Below, one piece after another: positions 1-5,463 of a DNA stretch of 6,778 bases. The notes under the pieces were generated by a model. The model did no database searches and was not told the origin of the DNA. It was given only the letters and a program-made list of their open reading frames with translations. Source of the stretch: Streptomyces violaceus (GTDB lineage Bacteria > Actinomycetota > Actinomycetes > Streptomycetales > Streptomycetaceae); assembly GCA_000715635.1 (NCBI GenBank), contig KL569174.1:2691-9468 (forward strand). Reading direction: 5' to 3'. A program made the translations under genes and the position numbers. Each line of letters opens with the position of its first letter. The stretch's first letter is position 1.

Positions 1-96
1 CAGCCGCTTCAGCAGGGCCGACAGCTCGGCCCGGACCTGATGGAGTTCCTCCTGACCGGCGAGGAGGTCACTCGGAAAGTCATAGGTCGTAGCCAC
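1..96 (-). CDS. 5' fragment of an unrecognised small protein (runs off the left edge)
   Basis: The first 32 codons read on the minus strand from a GTG at 94-96 and stay open to the window edge. The peptide begins VATTYDFPSDLLAGQEELHQ and continues as a hydrophilic, probably helical segment (VRAELSALLKRL). It reads like a genuine actinobacterial N-terminus, because charged and leucine positions are helix-like and codon third positions are G/C-rich. I cannot assign a function. No good Shine-Dalgarno precedes the GTG, but a TATCAT hexamer ends six bases upstream of it. That is the arrangement expected for a leaderless transcript starting at the GTG, and it supports this start. The gene lies 51 bp downstream of the reductase gene on the same strand, so it could also receive read-through. 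The frame is open upstream to at least position 121, so an earlier start is not excluded. Confidence 0.6.
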   Translation of the reverse strand, partial: MATTYDFPSDLLAGQEELHQVRAELSALLKRL

Positions 97-118
97 GACC
101 CAATGATACGCCTGTTCG
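97..118 (-). promoter_or_regulatory. Putative leaderless promoter overlapping a LexA-box-like site
   Basis: On the minus strand a TATCAT hexamer (+ strand 103-108, five of six matches to TATAAT) ends six bases before the GTG at 96. Overlapping it, minus-strand CGAACAGGCGTATC (+ 105-118) matches the Gram-positive/actinobacterial LexA consensus CGAACRNRYGTTYG at 12 of 14 positions. The mismatches are in the second half-site, so binding is uncertain. No clear -35 hexamer is present at the usual spacing. The hexamer and its spacing are seen directly; SOS control is inference. Confidence 0.35.
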
Positions 119-147
119 AATTTGAGTAGCGAGTCTCTTCCCGTGGT

Positions 148-1053
148 TCACGCGAACGTGTGTTCCCTCTCCAGGTCGCCCACCACCCGCGCCGTCACCG
201 GGGCCGATACCCCGTGCCGCTCGGCCGCGCGCAGCAACGCGCCTCCGATGGCGTCCAGTTCGAGCGGGCGGCCCGCCTCTGCGTCGCGTTGCATCGACGA
301 CTTCGTGCGCGGCGGGAAGGCGTCGTAGCGGGCGAGGGACTGGGCCGGGTCGGCCGGGCCGCCGCACGCGCGGCTGATCGCGGCCGTCTCCTCCACCAGG
401 GCCGTCAGTTCGTCGCGGTGGCGGGTGCGGATCTCGCCGAGGGGGAGGGAGTGGTGCGTGGTGAGCAGGGCGAAGGGGGCCAGGAACGACATCTTCGCCC
501 ACAGGGCCGCCGTCTCGTCGTCCTGGACGCTGGTGGCCGGGCCGGCGGCGGTGAGGGCCTCGGCGAGGGTGTCGAGGCTTGTCCGGGGTACCGCCGTGCC
601 GGTCAGGTCGATCTCGGCGAAGGGGCTGCCGTGCTCGATGACGCCCGGGGCGACACGGGTCGACTCGACGCGGATGACGGCGGGGGCGACGCGGTCGGGG
701 CGGTAGCGGGCACGCAGGGCCGCCGGGTGTTCGACGCCGTTCAGGAACGGCACGAGGAGGCCGTCGGCCAACGCGGTTGCGGGGACGCGCGCCAGGGCGG
801 CGTCCAGGGCGGTGTGCTTGACGGTCACCAGGCACGCGTCGACCGGTTCGCGCAGCTGCGTGTCGGCCTCGACCGGGGCCGTGAAGTCGCCGAAGGGTGT
901 GCTGCGGACCCGGATGCCGTCCGTGCGCAGGGTCCGGGCCGTCTCCTCACCGGACAGGCAGATCACGCGGTGGCCGGCGCGGGAGAGCAGCGCGGCGAGC
1001 AGGCCGCCCACGCCGCCGGGGCCCAGGACGGCCACGGTGAGTTCGTTCCCCAT
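148..1053 (-). CDS. 2-dehydropantoate 2-reductase family protein (PanE/ApbA-like)
   Basis: This 301-residue protein fits the ketopantoate reductase family, whose founding member reduces ketopantoate to pantoate with NADPH in pantothenate and CoA synthesis in the cytoplasm. The N-terminal Rossmann motif GPGGVG is at residues 11-16. By comparison with E. coli PanE the active-site residues look present: K79 in VTVKH, N105 in FLNGVEH, K187 in LWAKMSF (the catalytic lysine position), and S253 and E265 in the C-terminal helical domain. Length is normal for the family (about 290-320). The ATG at 1053 is preceded by GAGAGGAA about six bases upstream, a good ribosome-binding site. It is transcribed divergently from the DUF2277 gene, with 102 bp between them. 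Streptomycetes often carry several paralogues of this family, and some act on other 2-oxo acids, so the exact substrate is not settled. Family assignment is strong; identity as the true panE is not. Confidence 0.88.
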   Translation of the reverse strand: MGNELTVAVLGPGGVGGLLAALLSRAGHRVICLSGEETARTLRTDGIRVRSTPFGDFTAPVEADTQLREPVDACLVTVKHTALDAALARVPATALADGLLVPFLNGVEHPAALRARYRPDRVAPAVIRVESTRVAPGVIEHGSPFAEIDLTGTAVPRTSLDTLAEALTAAGPATSVQDDETAALWAKMSFLAPFALLTTHHSLPLGEIRTRHRDELTALVEETAAISRACGGPADPAQSLARYDAFPPRTKSSMQRDAEAGRPLELDAIGGALLRAAERHGVSAPVTARVVGDLEREHTFA

Positions 1054-1155
1054 GTCGTGTTCCTCTCGTCGGTCGGCCCCACAGTGGTGGCCGCCTCGTG
1101 GAGATCATGGCAGTCGTCGCTGTCGCACGGGGGCCGAAAGGGTGAGACTGGGGGC
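1054..1155. promoter_or_regulatory. Divergent intergenic region between reductase and DUF2277 genes
   Basis: These 102 bp must hold the promoters of both flanking genes. The reductase Shine-Dalgarno is minus-strand GAGAGGAA near 1060-1067. On the plus strand AAAGGGTGAG (1137-1146) lies nine bases before the DUF2277 ATG. I see no convincing -35/-10 pair or operator on either strand. Confidence 0.4.
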
Positions 1156-1404
1156 ATGTGCCGGAGTATCAAGACGCTTCGTCCCCCTGCGATGGCCGAG
1201 GAGGCCACGGCGGACGACATTCGGGCTGCCGCGTTGCAGTACGTGCGGAAGGTTTCGGGATTCCGTGCCCCCGCCGCTCACAATCAGGAGGTGTTCGACC
1301 GCGCCGTGGAGGCCGTCGCGCAGGCCACGGAGGAGTTGCTGGACGGGCTGGAGATCCGTGGAGCCGCCAGTCGCCGAGCCGAGGCTCCAGCTCCTACGGC
1401 ATAG
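1156..1404 (+). CDS. DUF2277 family small protein
   Basis: This 82-residue protein starts with MCRSIKTLRPP, the characteristic N-terminus of the DUF2277 family, and continues with the family's conserved core: IRAAALQYVRKVSGF (residues about 22-36), then NQEVFDRAVEAVAQATEELLDGL (about 43-65). The family has no established function. The protein is probably cytosolic and helical, with no signal peptide or membrane segment. The C-terminal tail after residue 68 (GAASRRAEAPAPTA) is low-complexity and ends inside a 14-bp tandem repeat. Length is normal for the family. The ATG is chosen because the family motif begins there; the open frame extends far upstream, but only as the antisense shadow of the reductase gene. 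An AAAGGGTGAG ribosome-binding site lies nine bases upstream. It is convergent with the DedA-like gene, with 17 bp between the stop codons. Confidence 0.88.
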   Translation: MCRSIKTLRPPAMAEEATADDIRAAALQYVRKVSGFRAPAAHNQEVFDRAVEAVAQATEELLDGLEIRGAASRRAEAPAPTA

Positions 1405-1430
1405 CTGCTACGGCATAGCTCCTACGACGC
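1389..1430. repeat. Three-copy 14-bp tandem repeat across convergent gene ends
   Basis: Three adjacent 14-base units follow AGCTCCTACGGCAT: copy 1 at 1389-1402, copy 2 at 1403-1416 (one mismatch) and copy 3 at 1417-1430 (three mismatches near its end). The array holds the TAG of the DUF2277 gene (1402-1404) and the TAG of the convergent DedA-like gene (1422-1424, minus strand). It does not fold into an obvious terminator hairpin, so slippage-generated duplication is the simplest explanation. Confidence 0.75.
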
Positions 1431-2027
1431 CTCCGACGCCCGCGGCTCTCTCCGCATGACGTAGGCCGCCCCCGCACCCGCCCCGAACAACGCCCCCACC
1501 GAGACCGCCGTCGCCAGCCAGCTCGCGCCCAGCCAGTGGGCGCCGAACCAGCCGAGGGCGACGCTGTACGCGGCCCAGGTCAGGCCGGCCAGGGCCGACC
1601 AGGGGAGGAAGTCGCGGGCGCGGCGGTGGGCGGCGCCCGCGCCGAGGGAGACCACCGAGCGGCCGGCGGGAGCGAAGCGGGCGAGGACGACGAGCGCGCC
1701 GCCGCCCCGCGCCAGCGCCGCGCCGAGACGTTCCTGCGCGGTGGTCAGGCGCCGGGAGCGGGAGATCGCCCGGTCCAGACGGGCGCCGCCGCGCCAGGCG
1801 AGGCGATAGGCGACCAGGTCACCCAGGACGGAGGCGGTGGCCGCACAGAGGGTCAGCGCCAGGATGTCGGGCACATCGGTCGCCGAGCCCGCGGCCGCCG
1901 CCGTGGCCACCGTGATCACCAGGACGCCGCTGGGCAGCACCGGCAGAAACACGTCGAGCAGGATGGACAGGGCCACCACCGCGTAGATCCATGGGCTGCC
2001 GATCAGCGACCCCACCTGCTCCAGCAC
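1422..2027 (-). CDS. DedA/VTT-domain integral membrane protein
   Basis: This 201-residue protein fits the DedA (VTT/SNARE-associated) family of polytopic inner-membrane proteins. Members have been linked to lipid flipping and membrane homeostasis; no specific substrate can be read here. Hydrophobic segments lie near residues 12-24, 34-47, 55-75, 105-122, 140-160 and 170-190. Two DedA landmarks are visible: DVFLPVLPSG at about 25-34, equivalent to the acidic-residue/PxxP re-entrant motif, and LARFAPAGRSVVSLGAG at about 115-131, equivalent to the family's RFxPxxR motif, with R117 and R123. The start is the GTG at 2025-2027, because GGGGAG lies five bases upstream and VLEQVGSLIGSPWIY is the usual family beginning. 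An in-frame ATG at 2108 would add 27 non-hydrophobic residues and has no ribosome-binding site. It is convergent with DUF2277 and divergent from the SOD-like gene. Confidence 0.85.
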   Translation of the reverse strand: MLEQVGSLIGSPWIYAVVALSILLDVFLPVLPSGVLVITVATAAAAGSATDVPDILALTLCAATASVLGDLVAYRLAWRGGARLDRAISRSRRLTTAQERLGAALARGGGALVVLARFAPAGRSVVSLGAGAAHRRARDFLPWSALAGLTWAAYSVALGWFGAHWLGASWLATAVSVGALFGAGAGAAYVMRREPRASEAS

Positions 2028-2326
2028 CGCAACTCCCCGTGATCCCCCGTGGGCCAGACCGTGCCGCGATGTCGCGCGGGGAGCGGCAGGAGAGGCCATG
2101 ACAGCCATACAGCGTACGCCTGGGGTGTGACGGGCGGTTCACGGGGGGCTCGTATGTTCGGTACCGACTGTTCACGTCGTGTCTCAGCTCGTCTCCTCTC
2201 GTCCCGAGTCGTCACTTCGCCTCGAGTCGTCACCCGGCTGCCGTGTCCCGGAGGGCGGTGGGCGCGGGTGTCCCGTAGCAACAGAAGGGGGCTGAATCAG
2301 ACACAAGGTGAGGAACGGTACATATC
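2028..2326. promoter_or_regulatory. Divergent intergenic region between DedA-like and SOD-like genes
   Basis: No protein-coding gene is supported in these 299 bp. Visible elements are: a DedA Shine-Dalgarno at 2033-2038 (minus strand GGGGAG); a perfect 10-bp palindrome TCGGTACCGA at 2158-2167, flanked by TGTTC on both sides (2155-2173 region); a pyrimidine-rich stretch rich in TCGTC (about 2174-2215); and an 11-bp direct repeat CGAGTCGTCAC at 2205-2215 and 2223-2233. A TACGCT hexamer on the minus strand just upstream of 2108 could be a DedA -10, but no good -35 accompanies it. GAGGAA at 2310-2315 is the likely SOD ribosome-binding site, with a rather long 11-base spacing to the ATG. Confidence 0.4.
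2205..2233. repeat. 11-bp direct repeat CGAGTCGTCAC with 18-bp period
   Basis: CGAGTCGTCAC occurs at 2205-2215 and again, identically, at 2223-2233, about 95 bp upstream of the SOD-like start. It sits in a TCGTC-rich segment, so it may be low-complexity drift rather than a pair of protein-binding sites. Confidence 0.5.
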
Positions 2327-2875
2327 ATGCTGGCAGGAATCTGCGCGAGCGCCGTCGCGACCGCTTTGTTCGCCGGTGGTCCGGGCGGTGTCGAGGCTGT
2401 CGAGAGCCACTCGGTGCGGGCGGAGGCCCGGTTCGACGTGCCCGGGGCAGCGGACCGGTCGGCGGCGCTGACGTACGACAGGAGTCTTGTCCCGGTGGGC
2501 TCGTGGATCGAGGTTCGCCAGCACACCGCGCCCGGTGGCCCGACGACCGTACGGCTGAAGGTGGCCGGCATGAAGCCCGGGCACGCCTACGGCGTCCATG
2601 TGCACCGGAAGTCCTGCGGTGCCGACCCGGAGGCCGCCGGCGGGCATTACCAGCACCGGCCGTCGAGCGATCCGCAGCATGTCAGCTCGGACAACGAGGT
2701 CTGGCTGGACTTCACCGCCGACCGGCGCGGTGCCGGTGCGGCGAGTGCCCGGCACGAGTGGGGCTTCCGGCCGGGCGAGGCGTCCTCGGTCGTGATCCAT
2801 GACGTGCCCGGCGGCGCGGGGGCGCGGGCGGCCTGTTTCACGGTGCCGTTCGGGCCGGTGGACAGGGACGAGTAG
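2327..2875 (+). CDS. Cu/Zn superoxide dismutase family protein, probably exported
   Basis: This 182-residue protein has the SodC fold signature. Copper-site histidines are recognisable as H91 and H93 (HVHRKSCG), bridging-type H107 (GGHYQH) and H158 (SVVIHDVPG). A disulfide pair is likely between C97 and C170, and R167 sits three residues before the second cysteine, where catalytic Arg143 lies in human SOD1. The usual zinc loop is shortened: H110 and H118 are present, and NEVWLDF (123-129) replaces the normal GDLxN-type segment, so zinc binding and dismutase activity are not assured. A hydrophobic N-terminus (about residues 2-18) suggests Sec export, but there are no basic residues before it, which is unusual. 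The ATG is the first in-frame start after a TGA at 2309-2311, with GAGGAA 11 bases upstream. If active, the protein would remove superoxide outside the cell membrane. It is convergent with the DoxX gene. Confidence 0.8.
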   Translation: MLAGICASAVATALFAGGPGGVEAVESHSVRAEARFDVPGAADRSAALTYDRSLVPVGSWIEVRQHTAPGGPTTVRLKVAGMKPGHAYGVHVHRKSCGADPEAAGGHYQHRPSSDPQHVSSDNEVWLDFTADRRGAGAASARHEWGFRPGEASSVVIHDVPGGAGARAACFTVPFGPVDRDE

Positions 2876-2891
2876 GCGCGCCCCACGCGCC
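2875..2891. other. Short GC hairpin immediately after the SOD-like stop codon
   Basis: GGCGCG (2875-2880) pairs with CGCGCC (2886-2891) around the five-base loop CCCCA. It begins at the last base of the stop codon and precedes the larger terminator hairpin by nine bases. It may help termination or protect the 3' end; alone it is weak evidence. Confidence 0.4.
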
Positions 2892-2899
2892 GGGCAGCG

Positions 2900-2935
2900 G
2901 AACGGCGCCTCCCCGAGGCAGGGAAGGCGCCGTTC
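2900..2935. terminator. Bidirectional terminator between SOD-like and DoxX genes
   Basis: An 11-bp perfect stem pairs GAACGGCGCCT (2900-2910) with AGGCGCCGTTC (2925-2935). After one mismatch, three further C-G pairs close a GAGGCA loop. It lies 25 bp past the SOD-like stop and 23 bp past the DoxX stop on the opposite strand, so it can serve both convergent genes. There is no long U-tract, as is common for streptomycete terminators. Confidence 0.85.
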
Positions 2936-2957
2936 TCCGTGGTGGTGTCCGGGCGGC

Positions 2958-3410
2958 TCAGGCAGCCACCGGCGTCTGCTCCGTGGACCGCTGCCCCTGC
3001 GCGGAGGTGCGCCGCGCCAGCAGCCGGTCCACGCCGAAGGCGCCGGAGCCCGTGAAGATCAGCAGGAACATGGACCAGCAGTACATGGCCGCGCCCTCGC
3101 CGCTGTTCTCGATCGGCCACAGGCCCTGGGGCTGGTGGACCTTGAAGTACGCGTAGGCCATCGCGCCGGAGGATATGAAGGCCGCGGCGCGGGTGCCCAG
3201 GCCCAGCAGCACCAGGATGCCGCCGACGAGTTCGATGACGGCCGCGTACCAGTTCGGCCAGGCACCGGTCGCCGCGGTGCCGCCCTTGCCGTCCACACCT
3301 CCGAGGACACCGAAGAGCGCGACGGCGCCGTGGCAGGCGAACAGCAGCCCGATGACGATCCGGAACAGTCCGAGAGCGTACGGCTGGGCGCCGTTGAGTC
3401 GTGCGGTCAT
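2958..3410 (-). CDS. DoxX family membrane protein
   Basis: This 150-residue protein matches the DoxX family of small four-helix membrane proteins. Likely membrane segments are at about 12-37, 53-72, 73-92 and 106-126. Family landmarks are FACHGAVALFG (24-34), ELVGGILVLLGLGTRAAA (60-77), MAYAYFKVHQPQGLWPIENSGEGA (about 84-107) and GAFGVDRLLAR near the end. The C-terminal 18 residues are polar and probably cytoplasmic. The ATG at 3410 is chosen because AAGGAG lies eight bases upstream and the family homology begins there; an in-frame GTG at 3479 would fall inside the putative promoter. In Mycobacterium tuberculosis, DoxX partners SodA and SseA in an envelope redox complex. That is only a hint of role here, although an SOD-like gene is the convergent neighbour. 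The gene lies 80 bp downstream of the FAD-protein gene and may have its own promoter. Confidence 0.87.
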   Translation of the reverse strand: MTARLNGAQPYALGLFRIVIGLLFACHGAVALFGVLGGVDGKGGTAATGAWPNWYAAVIELVGGILVLLGLGTRAAAFISSGAMAYAYFKVHQPQGLWPIENSGEGAAMYCWSMFLLIFTGSGAFGVDRLLARRTSAQGQRSTEQTPVAA

Positions 3411-3431
3411 GTGGGGGACTCCTTCGGGCGG

Positions 3432-3450
3432 CCGGCCAGGGGAAGGCCGG
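3432..3450. other. Hairpin in the DoxX 5' leader
   Basis: CCGGCC (3432-3437) can pair with GGCCGG (3445-3450) around a seven-base loop. It falls between the putative DoxX promoter and its ribosome-binding site, so it would sit in the mRNA leader. It does not occlude the Shine-Dalgarno, and no riboswitch class is recognised. Confidence 0.3.
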
Positions 3451-3477
3451 TCGGGGGACAGAACCGATGAGTAGCCC

Positions 3478-3507
3478 ACGTTAGGTGCGCCTAATTGATG
3501 CTTGCAA
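3478..3507 (-). promoter_or_regulatory. Putative DoxX promoter with DtxR/DmdR iron-box-like operator
   Basis: On the minus strand a TTGCAA -35-like hexamer (3502-3507) and a TAACGT -10-like hexamer (3478-3483) are separated by 18 bp, about 70 bp upstream of the DoxX ATG. Between and over them lies TTAGG-N4-CCTAA (3481-3494). Read on the minus strand, the 19 bases at 3481-3499 match the Streptomyces DmdR iron-box consensus TTAGGTTAGGCTCACCTAA at 14 positions, including the last 14 bases with one mismatch. The site spans the stop codon of the FAD gene (3491-3493). Iron-dependent repression is inference, and both hexamers match consensus only moderately. Confidence 0.4.
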
Positions 3508-5431
3508 GTTCAACATTTGGCCACTGGTTTACCTCTGCTTGGGTGACTTCTTCGGCCACAACCGCACGTAGAGCGGCTCTCGCCACCGCATCCGCGTCCG
3601 AAAGCGTGACCGAATCCACACCTGGCCGGGCCCCCGCCGCGGTCACCCAGTGCACGCCTTCTGTCGGCACTCCGAACGCGAACCGCCTTGTGTGTGCAAC
3701 TCCTTGACGGTCGATCAGATGGTACGGGCGTTCCGTGACGTCCAACCCCCCTGTCTCATAACCATCGGCGGTGTGCGGGCGGCACTGGCCCGTCCGCAGC
3801 AGCCCGGCGAGGAGCCCGTCGGCCGTGCTCCGCAAGTCGGCTTCCGGCAGGCGGGCCTCTATGAGGGTGGTCACACGGACGACCGAGCCCGGCACCTCGG
3901 GTGAGTGTGCCGCCCAGGCTCCGTCCTCCTCCGCCACCTCCAGGCGCGGCCCGAGCACCTGCACCACACCCGCCTCCATCAGCGCCGCGAGCTCCTCGAT
4001 GCGACGCCGTGGCGGGCCGATGGACAGGAAGGCGTTGAGCGGGGTGTACCAGCGGTCCAGGTGGTCCCGGCGGGAGGCGCCGGCGAGGCCCCCGTGGTCG
4101 ACGATCAGCCGGAGTTCGTTGCGCAGGTCGCGCAGCACGTCGAGGGCCGCCTTCAGCGGGCCCCGGACATTGCCCAGGGCGGCCTGCGCGGCGTCCTCGC
4201 GCAGATACGACAGCAGCCAGTCGCGCCACTCGCCGAGATGCGCGAAGTCCCGTCCCGCGTGCGGGCGGGACACCCGCTCCCAGCACCAGCGATCGGCGAC
4301 GGGCACCCCGAACTCGTCCAGCAGCGCCGCCTCTCGGGAGTCGCCGTGCGGCACCGCCAGGAAGAGATCGGTGAACTCCCGGCACCGTCCCGCGGAGTCC
4401 GTGGGGTCTGCTGCCCGGAGCAGCGTGGAGTAGTAGACCGTCTCGACCTCCTTCGCCACCAACGGCCATATCTCCGCGAGGAAGTCGGGCGCCTCCCCGG
4501 AGTCGGCGCGCTTGCGGAAGCCCGCGATCGTCTCCGGCGTGAGGACGAGCGGGACGTGCCGGCCGTACGGCCCCTTCGCGTTGTCGCCGCGCGCCTGGTA
4601 CGGGATGCCGCGCCGCGAACCGGCGTACAGCCGTGGTTCCCGGCCGCAGGGGAGATAACGCAGGCCGCCCCGGGGGTCCCGGACGAAACGGCCCCCGCGG
4701 CCGGTCGTCAACAGGGCCGTGTGGTCGAAGAAGTTGAGGCCGAGGCCGCGCAGCAGGACGGGCTCGCCCGCGGGGATGGAGGACAGGTCGGCATCGGCCG
4801 GGTTGGCGGGCGGGATGTGGCGCAGGCCGTGACGGGCGGCGTGGGCCGCTAGGCGTCGCTGGGCCGGGTCCGCGGTCGCCGGCAGGTGGCCCTGCGCCAG
4901 GACCACCGCGGACAGGCCGGTCAGGGTGTGGCCGTCGTCGAGGGTGAGGGCCTGGTGGCCGCCCGGCGTGTCGTCGAGCCGGACCGCGCGGGCCCGGTGC
5001 GTCTCGACGCGCACGTTCGGCGGCGCGTCCCGTACGGCCCTGGCGAACACCCACTCGAGGTAGCGGCCGTAGTCGGCCCGGGTCGGGTACTCGTCCGGAT
5101 CCAGCGTGCCGCGCGCCCACTCGTGCAGGCTGGGCCCCGGGCGGATCGGGCCCGAGCAGTCCACGCTGTCGTCGGTGAACAGGGTCACCTGGCAGGCCAC
5201 GGTGTTCATCAGCAGCTCGGGCGACTGGGCGGTGCGCCAGACGCGGCCGGGTCCTGGCGGGTCCGGGTCGATCACGTGGACCGTCAGCCGGGCACCGGGA
5301 GGGAGGAGTTCCGGGGCGGAGGCGCAGAGGCGCTCCAGGACGCTGGTGCCCCGTGGCCCGGCGCCGACCAGGGCGACGGAGACCGGTGGGGGTGTCTCGG
5401 CCGGTACGGGTTCCTCGGTCGACGCAGACAA
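3491..5431 (-). CDS. FAD/NAD(P)-binding protein (NAD_binding_9-type), TTG start
   Basis: This 646-residue protein has an N-terminal Rossmann dinucleotide motif, LVGAGPRGTS (21-30), followed by VWRTAQSPELLMNT (64-77). A second landmark is VVLAQGH (176-182), the ATG-type loop of two-dinucleotide flavoproteins. A second glycine motif, RGLGLNFFDH (228-237), follows, and the C-terminus has FAFGVPTEGVHWVTAAGARPGVDS (585-607), typical of this FAD/NAD(P)-binding family (PF13454 type). Family members are distantly related to flavin N-monooxygenases, but the substrate is unknown, so no reaction is assigned. It is probably cytosolic. The start is a TTG at 5429-5431, with GGGAG eight bases upstream and no in-frame ATG or GTG nearby upstream. 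The last 20 or so codons are A/T-ending, unlike the rest, and overlap a putative DoxX promoter. The 160-bp gap from the phosphatase gene suggests its own promoter. Confidence 0.82.
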   Translation of the reverse strand: MSASTEEPVPAETPPPVSVALVGAGPRGTSVLERLCASAPELLPPGARLTVHVIDPDPPGPGRVWRTAQSPELLMNTVACQVTLFTDDSVDCSGPIRPGPSLHEWARGTLDPDEYPTRADYGRYLEWVFARAVRDAPPNVRVETHRARAVRLDDTPGGHQALTLDDGHTLTGLSAVVLAQGHLPATADPAQRRLAAHAARHGLRHIPPANPADADLSSIPAGEPVLLRGLGLNFFDHTALLTTGRGGRFVRDPRGGLRYLPCGREPRLYAGSRRGIPYQARGDNAKGPYGRHVPLVLTPETIAGFRKRADSGEAPDFLAEIWPLVAKEVETVYYSTLLRAADPTDSAGRCREFTDLFLAVPHGDSREAALLDEFGVPVADRWCWERVSRPHAGRDFAHLGEWRDWLLSYLREDAAQAALGNVRGPLKAALDVLRDLRNELRLIVDHGGLAGASRRDHLDRWYTPLNAFLSIGPPRRRIEELAALMEAGVVQVLGPRLEVAEEDGAWAAHSPEVPGSVVRVTTLIEARLPEADLRSTADGLLAGLLRTGQCRPHTADGYETGGLDVTERPYHLIDRQGVAHTRRFAFGVPTEGVHWVTAAGARPGVDSVTLSDADAVARAALRAVVAEEVTQAEVNQWPNVELASIN

Positions 5432-5463
5432 GGGTGGTACTCCCGGGCGTGTGGGGCGCGTGT

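Noticed and set aside
160..1404. A 414-codon plus-strand open frame covering the reductase gene antisense and ending in DUF2277
   Set aside because: Only the last 82 codons resemble a known family. The upstream part is the antisense shadow of the reductase gene, so the real start is the ATG at 1156.
1389..1430. A CRISPR-like or terminator function for the 14-bp tandem repeat
   Set aside because: The units are directly adjacent with no spacers, too short for CRISPR, and they do not form a stable stem-loop.
2028..2108. A longer DedA-like protein starting at the ATG at 2108
   Set aside because: The extra 27 residues are non-hydrophobic, unlike the family, and lack a ribosome-binding site. The GTG at 2027 has GGGGAG at ideal spacing.
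2327..2360. A lipobox around Cys6 of the SOD-like protein
   Set aside because: The residues before the cysteine (A-G-I) do not fit a lipobox, and the cysteine is too close to the N-terminus for a lipoprotein signal peptide.
3411..3479. A DoxX start at the in-frame GTG at 3479
   Set aside because: It adds 23 proline-rich residues outside family homology and lies within the promoter-like region. The ATG at 3410 has a strong AAGGAG site.
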